A stretch of 64,000 bases of DNA from Streptomyces roseofulvus (GCF_039534915.1 NZ_BAAAWE010000001.1:310001-374000); one strand, 5' to 3'; positions 1 to 8,489 are shown, numbered from the stretch's first letter. Notes: a model not told the origin generated them from the sequence alone. Numbers and translations are program-made.

Positions 1-362
1 AGGTGCCAGACCGTCAGGCCGTCGTCGAGGGCGGGCGCGGGGCGTCCGGCGCTCGCGGAGCCGTTCAGGATCGCCGCGTCGCCCGGATCGGGGCGTCGGG
101 TGCGCGTGACGGCCAGGCCGGCACGGTAGATCGCTTCCCTCAGGCTGAGCGCGTCCTGGAACGCGGCGGGTGAGACGTCGGGGACGTCGAGCCCCACGGC
201 ACGCAACCAGAGTCGCAGCCGGTCGGGGCCGGAGAGCCTCTCGTACGGCGCCGCGCCGGCCCGGTCGCTCAGCGTGGCGGTGAAGCGGAACGCCAGCACC
301 TCGTTGTCGAGCCTGAACAGGTGACGAGCCTCCACCCGGGTCACCGCCTTCCACACCACCAT
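1..362 (-). CDS. ABATE/CGNR-family transcriptional regulator, C-terminus outside the window
   Basis: The reverse strand is open from the ATG at 362 to the window edge, about 120 residues. The translation carries the N-terminal hallmark of the ABATE (stress-induced regulator) domain: an LDNEVLAFRFTATLSDR stretch, then a WLRAVGLD segment and a LREAIYRAGLA helix. Family members end in a CGNR zinc finger that binds DNA; that part is cut off here, so the finger is inferred. The gene is divergent from the oxidoreductase at 459, and two near-identical 19-bp palindromes lie between them. It probably represses itself and the neighbour. A second member of the same family sits at 62375 in an analogous divergent arrangement with an SDR gene. 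Confidence 0.8.
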   Translation of the reverse strand, partial: MVVWKAVTRVEARHLFRLDNEVLAFRFTATLSDRAGAAPYERLSGPDRLRLWLRAVGLDVPDVSPAAFQDALSLREAIYRAGLAVTRTRRPDPGDAAILNGSASAGRPAPALDDGLTVWH

Positions 363-374
363 GGACCGCCTCCT

Positions 375-440
375 GAACCACCTTAGACGGTTCGACACGG
401 ACGTCGGACCCCGCCACAATGGAACCGTCTCAGACGGTTC
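375..440. promoter_or_regulatory. Twin palindromic operators flanking a promoter
   Basis: Bases 422-440 are a perfect 19-bp palindrome: arms GAACCGTCT and AGACGGTTC around one C. Bases 375-393 are a second copy with an intact right arm and a left arm reading GAACCACCT. The copies start 47 bp apart. Between them lies a promoter-like pair for the + strand gene, TTCGAC (391-396) and CACAAT (415-420), 18 bp apart. Repressor bound at both sites would cover the -35 region and the start region. The likely ligand is the ABATE regulator at 1-362, by inference from position. Confidence 0.7.
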
Positions 441-458
441 AGAGGTGGAGGGTGCGCG

Positions 459-1323
459 ATGGGCGAGTTTGCAGTCATCGGTCTGGGCGGGATGGGGCGG
501 GCGATCGCGCGCAACCTGGTGCGGGCAGGCCACGAGACGGTGGTGTGGAACCGCTCGGAGGGGCCCGCGGAGGAACTGGCCGAGGCCGGGGCCCTGCGCG
601 CCGCGTCCGTCGCGGAGGCCCTCCGGTGCCCCGTGGTGTTCTCCGTACTGTCCGACGACTCCGCCTTCACGGAGACGTTCCTCGACTCCGGCGTGCTCGA
701 CGAGGCCCGGCGGGGGGGCGGTCCACGTCAACGTGGCCACGGTCAGCGTCGGGCTGGCCCGTCGCGCCGCAGAGGCGCACGCGGCGCGCGGGGTCGGCTA
801 TGTCGCCGCCCCCGTGTTCGGCCGGGTCGGCGTCGCGGAGGCCGGAGCGCTGCACGTCCTCGCCGCGGGAGAGCCCGAACTCGTCGACCGGGCACAGCCG
901 TTCTTCGACGTGATCGGCTCCCGCACATGGCGCCTGGGTGAGCTGCCCGAGCAGGCGAACATCGCCAAGGTCCTGGGCAACTACCTGATCGCCTGTGCGA
1001 TCCAGTCGCTCGGGGAGGCGGTCAGCGTCGCGGAGGCGGCCGGTGCCGACCCGGGTCAGTTCGTCGAGCTGCTGGCCTCGACGCTCTTTCCCGGCCCCGT
1101 CTACTCCGGGTACGGGTCGATGATCGCGCGGCGGACGTACCAGCCGGCCGGGTTCACCACGACACTCGGACGCAAGGACCTCCACCTCGCCCTCGACGCG
1201 GCAGCCGGCCAGGCGGTCCCCCTGCCGTTCGGCGAACTGCTCAGGGACGTGTTCGACCAGGCGATCGCCGACGGCCGCGCGGCGGACGACTGGGCCGCGA
1301 TCGCCGAGCGGCAGCCGCGGTGA
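459..1323 (+). pseudogene. NAD(P)-dependent beta-hydroxyacid dehydrogenase/imine reductase-like protein, frameshifted
   Basis: The reading frame starts at ATG 459 with a good GGAGG site at 447-451 and encodes a Rossmann NAD(P)-binding start (GLGGMGRAIA, then VVWNRS). It is lost at a run of seven Gs (712-718). From there the protein continues in the next frame with VHVNVATVS, the conserved lysine/asparagine helix NIAKVLGNYLI and a normal C-terminus ending at 1323. Removing one G restores a 287-residue protein, the usual family length of about 290. The reaction class (NAD(P)H reduction of a C=O or C=N group) follows from family; the substrate is unknown. It is either a real single-base lesion or a homopolymer read error. 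Control by the twin operators upstream is likely. Confidence 0.75.
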
Positions 1324-1466
1324 ACATCGCCGTCTGAACCGATGCAGGGCCCCAGGGCGTACGCCTCCCCGCTCCCCTCCAGACCCGTGGCAGGCAATCA
1401 GCCCGCACACGGCAGCCGGCGACTCCGGTCCGCGCCCCGGACCGGGGTCGACGTCTGATCACATCC

Positions 1467-1483
1467 TGAGACTTCTTGTCTCA
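1467..1483. promoter_or_regulatory. Inverted repeat upstream of leader peptide 1
   Basis: TGAGAC and GTCTCA flank TTCTT, giving a 17-bp perfect inverted repeat 52 bp before the leader ORF. Its position suits an operator for the transporter transcript. No candidate binding protein can be named from sequence; the Rrf2 protein at 7534 is one possibility. Confidence 0.4.
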
Positions 1484-1534
1484 CTTTTCGGAACTCGGTT
1501 GAGTGTGCGGGCGACTTGGGCCAGGCTTCCGCAC

Positions 1535-1627
1535 ATGTCACGCCACCGTCTTCCCGAGCACACCGCCTTCCGGCTGGTGCTCATCGGTGTGCACGTGCTC
1601 GCGGTCTGCGACATCGACTGTCGCTGA
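1535..1627 (+). CDS. Leader peptide 1 (30 aa, cysteine-type), upstream of ABC importer
   Basis: This ATG-started 30-codon ORF ends in VLAVCDIDCR and a TGA, with two cysteine codons (residues 25 and 29) close to the stop. A weak CCAGG site lies 9 bp upstream. The segment LVLIGVHV followed by late cysteines resembles the leader peptides of actinobacterial sulfur genes, whose core is LxxRxHVDL...C. Of the three in this window it is the most divergent. It sits 243 bp before the substrate-binding-protein gene, with a strong bulged hairpin between (1735-1775). The inferred role is that ribosome stalling on cysteine codons at low charged tRNA-Cys alters folding of the downstream RNA and raises expression. 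An ordinary chance ORF is possible but less likely given the two better copies nearby. Confidence 0.6.
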   Translation: MSRHRLPEHTAFRLVLIGVHVLAVCDIDCR

Positions 1628-1734
1628 ACTCCCGGTTCCGCCGTGGCCGTCCCCGCCCGGCGCCCGGCCTGACGGCACCGACGCCGGCCTTCCGGCTTCT
1701 TCCTCGATTCAGTCGCGCCGTCGGCGCGGCCCCG

Positions 1735-1775
1735 CAGGGCCTCAGCGGCTCCTTCGTGCCGCTGATCCGGCCCTG
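1735..1775 (+). terminator. Candidate attenuator hairpin between leader 1 and the ABC genes
   Basis: CAGGGCC-TCAGCGGC (1735-1749) can pair with GCCGCTGA (1758-1765) and, after a three-base bulge, GGCCCTG (1769-1775), around an 8-nt loop. That is 15 base pairs of mostly GC stem. There is no U-tract, which is common for actinobacterial terminators. Its place between the leader stop and the first structural gene suits an attenuator. Confidence 0.5.
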
Positions 1776-1870
1776 ACACCCACCCCTCGCGTCACCCATG
1801 GGTCCCGCGCGCCGCCTTCCGGCAGCGCGTCACCTTCCGACGGCGCATCACCTTCTGAAAGGCCCCTTTC

Positions 1871-3601
1871 ATGCGTATTTCCAGCCCGTTGTCCCGTCGC
1901 GTCGTGGTCGCGACCGCCGCCGTGCTCGCCGCCGCCGGCGCTCTGACCGCGTGCGGCCCGGCGGACCCGGCCGCCTCCGGCAGCGGTGCGGACGGGAAGG
2001 GGAGCGCGCCCGCCAAGGGGGGCACACTGTTCGTCCTCAACTCCAGCCCCCAGGAGGACTTCGACCCCGCCCGCCTCTACACCTCCGGCGGCGGAAACGT
2101 TCCTTCCCTGGTGTTCCGCACGCTCACCACCCGCAACCGGGCGGCCGGGGCCGAGGGCACCAAGGTCGTGCCGGACCTCGCCACCGACCTCGGCACACCC
2201 AGCGAGAACGCCACCGTCTGGACGTACAAGCTCAAGGAGGGTCTCAAGTTCGAGGACGGCTCGCCCATCACCTCCGCCGACGTCAAGTACGGCGTCGAGC
2301 GCTCCTTCGCGGCCGAACTGTCGGGCGGAGCACCGTATCTGAGGGAGTGGCTGATCGGCGGGGACTCGTACCAGGGCCCCTACGGCAAGGGGAAGAAGAC
2401 CCTGGACTCGATCGAGACCCCCGACGCCCGGACCATCGTCTTCCGGCTGAGGAAGCCCGTGGGCGACTTCCCGTACGTGGCGACGCAGACCCAGTTCGCC
2501 CCCGTGCCCAAGGCGAAGGACACCGGCGCGAAGTACGAGGAGCATCCCGTCTCCTCGGGCCCGTACAAGGTCGTGAAGAACACCAACGACGGCCAGCGCC
2601 TCGAACTCGACCGCAACCCCCACTGGTCCGAGAAGCTCGACGACCAGCGCAAGGCGTACCCGGACACGATCGACGTGCGCTCCGGCCTGGACTCCGCGGT
2701 GATCAACCAGCGGCTCGCCACCAGCTCCGGTGACGACGCCCGCGCCGTCACCACCGACACCAACCTCGGCCCCGCCGAACTCGCCCGGATCGGCCAGGAC
2801 AAGGAGCTGAAGGCGCGCGTCGGCATCGGCCACTTCGGCTACACCAACTACCTGGCCTTCAACCCGAAGGTGAAGCCGTTCGACCAGCCCGAGGTGCGGC
2901 AGGCGATCGCGTACGCGCTCGGCCGGCGCAGCGTCGTCAACGCGGTCGGCGGCAGCTCCCTCGCCGAGGCCGCCACCACCTTCCTGCCGAACCAGAAGGC
3001 GTTCGGCTACACCCCGTACGACCACTTCCCGGCAGGTGAGAACGGCAACCCGGAGAAGGCGAGGGAGGTACTGGCGAAGGCCGGCCACAAGAACGGCATC
3101 ACCCTCACCCTCACCCACGCCACCGATGAGGGCGAGACCGGCTCGAAGGTGGCCGCCGCCGTCCAGCAGTCCCTCCGGAAGGCGGGCATCGAGGTCAGGT
3201 TGGAGGGCCTGGAGAAGAACGCGTACAACGAGCGCCGCTGGGACGCCGGCGACACCCCGGGCTTCTTCATCTCCCGCTGGGGCGCCGACTGGCCCGCGGG
3301 ATACCCCTTCCTCGCCCCCATCTTCGACGGGCGGCAGATCGTCCGGGACGGCGCCAACTTCAATCACGCGCAGCTCGACGACCCGGCGATCAACAAGGAG
3401 ATCGACGAGATCGGCAAGCTCACCGACCTGGACGCGGCCGCGGCGCGCTGGGGTGCGCTCGACAGGAAGATCGGCGAGCGGGCGCTGACCGTGCCGCTCT
3501 ACCACCCCGTCTACCAGCGGCTGGTCGGCAAGGACATCAAGAACGTCGTCATCAGCGACTGGACCGGCGTCCTGGACATCTCGCAGGTGGCGGTCAAGTA
3601 A
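1871..3601 (+). CDS. ABC transporter substrate-binding lipoprotein, peptide/nickel (family 5) type
   Basis: 576 residues. ATG at 1871 follows GAAAGG at the right distance. A lipoprotein signal peptide ends in LTAC with Cys28 as the lipidated residue. The mature part has the SBP family 5 layout: an early FDPARLYTSGG segment, KFEDGSPITSADVKYGVERS (the typical family-5 signature region) and a long ligand-binding body. It captures a small peptide or similar solute outside the membrane. The next gene starts inside its stop (TAATG), so the four transporter genes form one tightly coupled operon. Placement behind a cysteine-type leader suggests a sulfur-containing substrate such as a cysteinyl peptide or glutathione-like compound; that is inference, not visible in the binding site. 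Confidence 0.88.
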   Translation: MRISSPLSRRVVVATAAVLAAAGALTACGPADPAASGSGADGKGSAPAKGGTLFVLNSSPQEDFDPARLYTSGGGNVPSLVFRTLTTRNRAAGAEGTKVVPDLATDLGTPSENATVWTYKLKEGLKFEDGSPITSADVKYGVERSFAAELSGGAPYLREWLIGGDSYQGPYGKGKKTLDSIETPDARTIVFRLRKPVGDFPYVATQTQFAPVPKAKDTGAKYEEHPVSSGPYKVVKNTNDGQRLELDRNPHWSEKLDDQRKAYPDTIDVRSGLDSAVINQRLATSSGDDARAVTTDTNLGPAELARIGQDKELKARVGIGHFGYTNYLAFNPKVKPFDQPEVRQAIAYALGRRSVVNAVGGSSLAEAATTFLPNQKAFGYTPYDHFPAGENGNPEKAREVLAKAGHKNGITLTLTHATDEGETGSKVAAAVQQSLRKAGIEVRLEGLEKNAYNERRWDAGDTPGFFISRWGADWPAGYPFLAPIFDGRQIVRDGANFNHAQLDDPAINKEIDEIGKLTDLDAAAARWGALDRKIGERALTVPLYHPVYQRLVGKDIKNVVISDWTGVLDISQVAVK

Positions 3602-4593
3602 TGACCTCGCACGACACGGTGGCGGTGTCGACGGCCCCGGCCGCCGCCACCACGCTGCCCGGGGCCGGTGCCGTGTGGCGCCGGCTCCGGGCCCGGCCGG
3701 CCGCGCTCACCGCGGGCGCGGTCCTCGCGGTCCTGCTGGGGGCGGCGCTGGCCGCTCCGCTGCTGACGGCGGCGGCCGGCCAGGATCCGTACACGTACCA
3801 CGACGACCTGATCGACTCGGCGAGCGGCGGAGCACCCCAGGGGTCCTTCGGCGGCGCCGGGGCCGAGCACTGGCTCGGCGTCGAGCCGGGCACCGGGCGC
3901 GACCTGTTCGCCCGGCTGCTGTACGGGGCGCGGATCTCGCTCCTGGTGGCGGTCGGTGCCACGGCCGTGCAGGTGGTGACGGGTCTGGCGGTCGGGCTGG
4001 CCGCCGCGCTCGGTGGGCGGTGGGTCGATCACCTGCTCAGCCGCGTCACGGACGTGATGGTGGCCCTGCCGGCCCTGGTGCTGGCGATCGCGCTGACCAC
4101 TGTGGTCCCACCGGGCTTCCCGCGCCCGCTCCTTCTCGTTCTGGTCCTCGGCGCGCTGGGCTGGGGCGGTGTCTCGCGGATCGTCCGCGCCCACACGCTG
4201 GCGCTGAGCGGGCTGGACTTCGTCGCAGCGGCCCGGCTGGGCGGCGCGGGCCGATGGCGGGTCGCCCGGCGCGAGTTGCTGCCCGCGCTCGCGGCCCCCG
4301 TCCTCACGTACGCGGCGCTGCTGCTGCCCGGCAACATCGTGGCGGAGGCGTCGCTGTCGTTCCTCGGCATCGGCGTGCACCCGCCCACGCCGTCCTGGGG
4401 GCAGATGCTGTCGACCGCGACCACCTGGTTCCGCGCCGATCCGATGTACGTGCTGCTGCCGTCCGTACTGCTGCTGGTCACGGTCCTCGCCTTCACCGTG
4501 CTCGGCGACGCCCTGCGGGCGGCACTGGACCCGCGTGAGGCGAGCCGTCTGGGCCGGGCCGGCCGACGCGTCGAGAAGAAGGGGAACCCGTGA
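3601..4593 (+). CDS. ABC transporter permease, DppC-like
   Basis: 330 residues, starting inside the stop codon of the binding-protein gene. It has an N-terminal membrane segment after a cytoplasmic tail, then a LGVEPGTGRDLFARLLYGARISL stretch (the usual DppC/OppC junction) and five further hydrophobic helices. The EAA-type loop that docks on the ATPase is seen as an EAxxSFLGIG-like segment (EASLSFLGIGVHPPTPSWG). It forms half of the channel with the permease at 4590. The permease order C then B is reversed relative to many dpp operons. It overlaps the next gene by GTGA, which suggests translational coupling. Confidence 0.88.
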   Translation: MTSHDTVAVSTAPAAATTLPGAGAVWRRLRARPAALTAGAVLAVLLGAALAAPLLTAAAGQDPYTYHDDLIDSASGGAPQGSFGGAGAEHWLGVEPGTGRDLFARLLYGARISLLVAVGATAVQVVTGLAVGLAAALGGRWVDHLLSRVTDVMVALPALVLAIALTTVVPPGFPRPLLLVLVLGALGWGGVSRIVRAHTLALSGLDFVAAARLGGAGRWRVARRELLPALAAPVLTYAALLLPGNIVAEASLSFLGIGVHPPTPSWGQMLSTATTWFRADPMYVLLPSVLLLVTVLAFTVLGDALRAALDPREASRLGRAGRRVEKKGNP

Positions 4594-5585
4594 CCGTCAC
4601 CCGCTTCGTCCTCCGGCGGCTCGTGGGCGCCCTGGTGGTGCTGCTCGTGCTGTCGGCCGCGCTGTACGCGCTGTTCTACCTGCTGCCCGGCGACCCGGCC
4701 CGACTGGCGTGCGGGGAGCGCTGCACGCCGGCGCAGGTCGACCAGGTCCGCGAGCGCCTCGGGCTCGACGAGCCGGTGTACGCGCAGTACCTGCACTTCC
4801 TCCAGGGCGTCGTCGTGCCGCGGGACTACGCGGCGGCCGGGTCGCCGCTGCCGTGCGCGGCGCCCTGCCTCGGCCTGTCGTACCAGAACGACCAGCCCGT
4901 CACGGCGCTGATCGCGGCGGGCCTGCCGGCCACCGCCTCCCTGGCCCTGGGCGCGATGGTGGTGTGGCTGCTGCTGGGCGTCGGCACGGGCCTGGTGTCG
5001 GCGCTGCGGCGCGGCGGACCGGCCGAGCGCGTCCTGACGGTCCTCACCCTCGCCGGGACCGGGACGCCCGTGTTCGTCCTGGGGCTGCTGCTGCTCATGG
5101 CCGTCTGCGCCCATCTGCAGTGGCTGCCGTTCCCGACGTACGTCCCGCTGACGCAGGATCCGGAGCAGTGGGCGTGGAACATGCTGCTGCCGTGGCTGAC
5201 GCTCGGCCTGTTCGAGTCGGCCAAGTACGCGCGGCTGACCCGCTCGTCGACCCTCGAGACCCTCGCCGAGGACCACATCCGCACCTTCCGCGCGTACGGG
5301 CTGGGCGAGCGTGCCGTGGTGACGCGGCACGCGCTGCGCGGCGCCCTGCCGCCGGTCATCGCCCTGTCCGCCCTCGACCTCGGTTCGATGATGGGCGGCG
5401 CGATGATCACCGAGTCCCTGTTCGGCTTGCCCGGGCTCGGTCGCCTTCTGATCGAGAGCGTCCGTTCCGTGGACCTGCCGGTGGTGGTCGGCATCGTGCT
5501 GGTGATCGGCGCGGCGGTGGTCCTGGCCAACGCCGTCGCGGACGTGCTGTACACACTCGCCGACCGAAGGGTGGCCCTGTCATGA
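4590..5585 (+). CDS. ABC transporter permease, DppB-like
   Basis: 331 residues with a GTG start in a GTGA overlap with the previous stop. The N-terminus (RFVLRRLVGALVVLLVLSAALYALFYLLPGDPA) is typical of DppB/OppB, followed by the RERLGLDEPVYAQYLHFL segment and five more membrane helices. The docking loop ends in TESLFGLPGLGRLLIESV, a strongly conserved family feature. It pairs with the DppC-like permease to form the pore. Its stop overlaps the ATG of the ATPase gene (ATGA). An insert rich in cysteine near residues 89-96 (PCAAPCLGLS) is unusual but not interpretable. Confidence 0.88.
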   Translation: MTVTRFVLRRLVGALVVLLVLSAALYALFYLLPGDPARLACGERCTPAQVDQVRERLGLDEPVYAQYLHFLQGVVVPRDYAAAGSPLPCAAPCLGLSYQNDQPVTALIAAGLPATASLALGAMVVWLLLGVGTGLVSALRRGGPAERVLTVLTLAGTGTPVFVLGLLLLMAVCAHLQWLPFPTYVPLTQDPEQWAWNMLLPWLTLGLFESAKYARLTRSSTLETLAEDHIRTFRAYGLGERAVVTRHALRGALPPVIALSALDLGSMMGGAMITESLFGLPGLGRLLIESVRSVDLPVVVGIVLVIGAAVVLANAVADVLYTLADRRVALS

Positions 5586-7282
5586 CGTCTCCGGTTCTCG
5601 CCGTCCACGACGACGCCGATGAGGGAGGCGGTGACGGCGGCGGCGCGCTCGTCGACGTGCTGGGCCTGACGGTGGACTTCCCCGCCGGGATCGACGGCTT
5701 CGTACGAGCCGTCGACGGGGTCTCCCTGCGGCTCGCGGCCGGTGAGGCGCTCGGCCTCGTCGGCGAGTCCGGCTCCGGCAAGAGCACGGTCGCCGGCGCG
5801 TTGCTCGGGCTGCACGAGGGGACCGGCGCCCGCCTCGGCGGCACGGTCCGGGTGGGCGGTGTGGACGTGGGCAGGGCGACGGGCGCGGAGTTGCGGCGGC
5901 TGCGGGGCGGCGTGGCCGCGATGGTGTTCCAGGATCCGCTGTCGGCGCTCGACCCGTACCAGGCGATCGGCGACCAGATCGCCGAGGTGCACCGGGTGCA
6001 CTTCCCCCGCGCGTCGCGGCGCACGGCCCGGGAGCGGGCGGTCGCCGTGCTGGACCGGGTCGGCATCCCCGACGCGGCCCGCAGGGCGCGGTCGCGGCCC
6101 CACGAGTTCAGCGGCGGCATGCGGCAACGGGCCCTGATCGCCATGGCCCTGGCGTGCGAACCGCGGCTGATCGTCGCGGACGAGCCGACGACCGCGCTGG
6201 ACGTCACCGTGCAGGCCCGGATCCTCGACCTGCTGCACGAGGTGCGGGCCGAGACCGGTGCGGGTCTGGTGCTGGTCTCGCACGATCTGGGGGTCGTCGC
6301 GGGGAGCGTGGACCGCGTCCTGGTGATGCGGGACGGCGCCGTGGTCGAGCAGGGGCCCGTCGAGCGGGTCCTGGGGGCGCCGGAGCACCCGTACACCCGC
6401 CGTCTGCTCGCCGCCGTGCCGCGCCTGGAGACCTCGCGGGCCTCCGTCGTGGCTGCGCGCCCGCCGGGGCCTCCCCGCGGTGACGTGCTTCTCGAAGCCG
6501 TCGACCTGCGCAAGGAGTTCGGGCGCGGGCGCCGGCGGACCACCGGCGTGGACGGGGTGTCCCTGACGGTCGCGGCGGGCGAGACGCTCGGCATCGTCGG
6601 CGAGTCCGGCAGCGGGAAGACGACGCTGGGCCGGATGCTCGTCGGCCTCCTGGACCCGACCGACGGTTCCGTCCGCTTCCGGGGCGAGGAGGTCAGGGGC
6701 GTACGCGGCGGACTGCAGATGGTCTTCCAGGACCCGGTCTCCTCGCTGAACCCCCGCCGTTCGATCGGTGAGTCCGTCGCCGATCCTCTGCGGGTCGCGG
6801 GCGCGCGCACGGACCGGGAGATCACCGGTCGCGTGCGCGGCCTGCTGGAGCGGGTCGGGCTGGACCCCGACTGGTACGGCCGCTACCCGCACGAGCTGAG
6901 CGGCGGCCAGCGGCAGCGCGTCGGCATCGCCCGCGCCCTGGCGCCCGAGCCGCGCCTCGTGGTCTGCGACGAGCCGGTCTCCGCCCTGGACGTGACGACT
7001 CAGGCGCAGGTCCTGGAGCTGCTGGCGGACCTGCAGCGGGAGTTGGGGCTGGCCCTGGTGCTGATCGCGCACGATCTCGCGGTGGTACGGCAGGCCAGCG
7101 ACCGGGTGGCCGTGATGCGGCGGGGCTCGGTGGTCGAGCAGGGCCCCCCGGACGCGGTGTACGAGACGCCCGAGCACCCGTACACGAAGGCGCTGCTGGC
7201 CGCGGTCCCGGTGCTCGACCCGACGGAGAGGGCGGCCCGCCGCGTGGCACGGGCAGCCGCGCTCGACGTGGTGGGTGCCTGA
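5582..7282 (+). CDS. Fused double ABC ATPase (DppD-DppF type)
   Basis: 566 residues from the ATG that overlaps the preceding stop. Two full nucleotide-binding domains are present. The first has Walker A GESGSGKST near residue 60, an FSGGMRQR signature, Walker B LIVADEPT and an H-loop VLVSHD. The second has Walker A GESGSGKTT near residue 340, LSGGQRQR, VVCDEPVS and LIAHD. Each ends with the HPYTxxLLAAVP tail that marks the oligopeptide/nickel subfamily. A single polypeptide therefore supplies both ATPase sites for the two permeases. It is the last gene of the operon, followed by a strong hairpin. Confidence 0.92.
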   Translation: MTSPVLAVHDDADEGGGDGGGALVDVLGLTVDFPAGIDGFVRAVDGVSLRLAAGEALGLVGESGSGKSTVAGALLGLHEGTGARLGGTVRVGGVDVGRATGAELRRLRGGVAAMVFQDPLSALDPYQAIGDQIAEVHRVHFPRASRRTARERAVAVLDRVGIPDAARRARSRPHEFSGGMRQRALIAMALACEPRLIVADEPTTALDVTVQARILDLLHEVRAETGAGLVLVSHDLGVVAGSVDRVLVMRDGAVVEQGPVERVLGAPEHPYTRRLLAAVPRLETSRASVVAARPPGPPRGDVLLEAVDLRKEFGRGRRRTTGVDGVSLTVAAGETLGIVGESGSGKTTLGRMLVGLLDPTDGSVRFRGEEVRGVRGGLQMVFQDPVSSLNPRRSIGESVADPLRVAGARTDREITGRVRGLLERVGLDPDWYGRYPHELSGGQRQRVGIARALAPEPRLVVCDEPVSALDVTTQAQVLELLADLQRELGLALVLIAHDLAVVRQASDRVAVMRRGSVVEQGPPDAVYETPEHPYTKALLAAVPVLDPTERAARRVARAAALDVVGA

Positions 7283-7292
7283 GGGGTGCCCG

Positions 7293-7323
7293 CCGGCCGC
7301 GGCGGTGGGGGCGCCGCGGCCGG
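7293..7323 (+). terminator. Terminator hairpin after the ABC operon
   Basis: A perfect 12-bp GC-only stem (7293-7304 with 7312-7323) encloses a 7-nt loop, starting 11 bp after the ATPase stop. No U-tract follows. Confidence 0.7.
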
Positions 7324-7533
7324 GTCCGGCGCCGCGCCGGGTCGGGTCGGTACGTGCAACCGACCCGGCGCTCCGTGAGGGTGCGGTCGCGGCGGTCGGC
7401 GCGGGCCTCCGGCGCCCTTGGCCACGCGCGGCCGGGTGAGCGGCGGACGCCGGATGCGGGAAACGTGGGGGTGAGGCGGGGGCTCCGGTCCCCCTCCTCG
7501 ATCGGCGGCGCGCCGTACTGGGACAATGCCCGT

Positions 7534-7992
7534 ATGCGGATCTCAGCCAGGGCGGATTACGCGGTGCGGGCCGCCCTCCTCCTCGCCGGTGCACCCGAGG
7601 GCGAGCCCCTGAAGGCGGAGGCCGTCGCCGAGGCCCAGCAGATCCCGCACAAGTTCCTCGAAGGCATCCTCAGCGACCTGCGGCGCGCCGGGCTGGTGGT
7701 CAGCCGGCGCGGGGCCGGTGGCGGCTACCGCCTGGCGAGAGACGCCGAGGACATCTCCGTCGCCGATGTCGTGCGTGCGGTCGAGGGCCCGCTGGTCTCC
7801 GTACGCGGCGTACGCCCGCCGGGGCTTGAGTACGACGGGCCCGCGCAGGCGCTGCTGCCGCTGTGGGTCGCCCTGCGCGCGAACGTCCGCCAGATCCTGG
7901 AGGGCGTCTCGCTGGCGGCCATCGCGTCCGGCGAGCTGCCCGACCTCGTGCACTCCCTGGCGCGGGACCCGGCCGCCTGGACCAATCCCTGA
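7534..7992 (+). CDS. Rrf2-family transcriptional regulator
   Basis: 152 residues. The N-terminus MRISARADYAVRAALLLA is the classic Rrf2 start. It is followed by a winged helix with the IPHKFLEGILSDLRRAGLVVSRRGAGGGYRLAR wing. The protein has no cysteines, so it is not an iron-sulfur member of the IscR/NsrR type. Cysteine-regulating Rrf2 proteins (CymR type) also lack clusters. A GACAAT element ends 6 bp before the ATG and no Shine-Dalgarno is visible, so translation may be leaderless. Its position between two leader-controlled transport units makes it the obvious candidate regulator of this sulfur island; its ligand is not visible. Confidence 0.85.
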   Translation: MRISARADYAVRAALLLAGAPEGEPLKAEAVAEAQQIPHKFLEGILSDLRRAGLVVSRRGAGGGYRLARDAEDISVADVVRAVEGPLVSVRGVRPPGLEYDGPAQALLPLWVALRANVRQILEGVSLAAIASGELPDLVHSLARDPAAWTNP

Positions 7993-8202
7993 CAGGTCAC
8001 GCGAGCCTCCTCCTCGCGGCCCAACTCCGCACCTGAGACGCGGCCGTCCACCGTTCGGTCACTCCCCTTCGGGCCCCGCCACCCAGCCGTCCCCAGCACC
8101 TGATCCGACCTCCGGCGTCTCACAGGGCGGAATGGGATCGACCACCATGTGAAATGCCTCTTGGGGCCGAAACGCGCCTCTGCCACTATGCCTATCAGCC
8201 AG

Positions 8203-8215
8203 GTGGGAAAACTAG
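8203..8215 (+). promoter_or_regulatory. 13-bp motif shared upstream of leaders 2 and 3 (copy 1)
   Basis: GTGGGAAAACTAG lies 24 bp before the leader 2 start codon and matches 11 of 13 bases of 9781-9793 upstream of leader 3. The overlapping TAGGGA (8213-8218) resembles a -10 element. It could be a common promoter or activator site for sulfur genes. Confidence 0.4.
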
Positions 8216-8239
8216 GGATCACGAGAGGTGGTGGCAGCC

Positions 8240-8341
8240 GTGCGCACGCTGAAGCACGCAGGCGACTCGCTTCCCCTCCTCACGGCCCGCCGGCACATCG
8301 ATCTCGGCCGCACGGCCAGCGCCATCTGTCTGCCTCTCTGA
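8240..8341 (+). CDS. Leader peptide 2 (33 aa, cysteine-type), upstream of ssuA
   Basis: A GTG-started ORF with a GAGGTGG ribosome site 8 bp upstream; an in-frame GTG at 8231 is a less well spaced alternative. The C-terminal part LLTARRHIDLGRTASAICL is a very good match to the actinobacterial leader-peptide pattern LxxRxHxDLxRxxSAxC, with its single cysteine codon four codons before the TGA. A nested inverted repeat begins right after the stop, and the SsuA gene starts 148 bp later. Cysteine-dependent stalling at this codon is the expected control mode, by analogy with known actinobacterial cysteine-responsive upstream ORFs. Confidence 0.85.
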   Translation: MRTLKHAGDSLPLLTARRHIDLGRTASAICLPL

Positions 8342-8402
8342 GGCCGTTCCACGCTGTTCCGTCTTCCGCGCCCGTCCCGTCGGAACACCCCCGCGCACGG
8401 CC
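8342..8402 (+). promoter_or_regulatory. Nested inverted repeat directly after leader 2
   Basis: GGCCGT (8342-8347) pairs with ACGGCC (8397-8402), and inside it GTTCCG (8356-8361) pairs with CGGAAC (8381-8386). The outer arm starts on the base after the leader stop codon, so a ribosome at the stop or stalled at the cysteine codon would mask it. This is the geometry expected of an attenuator or RBS-access switch. Confidence 0.45.
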
Positions 8403-8489
8403 GAGTTCCGGCGTCTGCCCCGAGGGCATCGCGTCATCCATCCCCGTGCCTCCGCACTCCTTGCAACCCTTCCGTGAAAGGACACCTCC

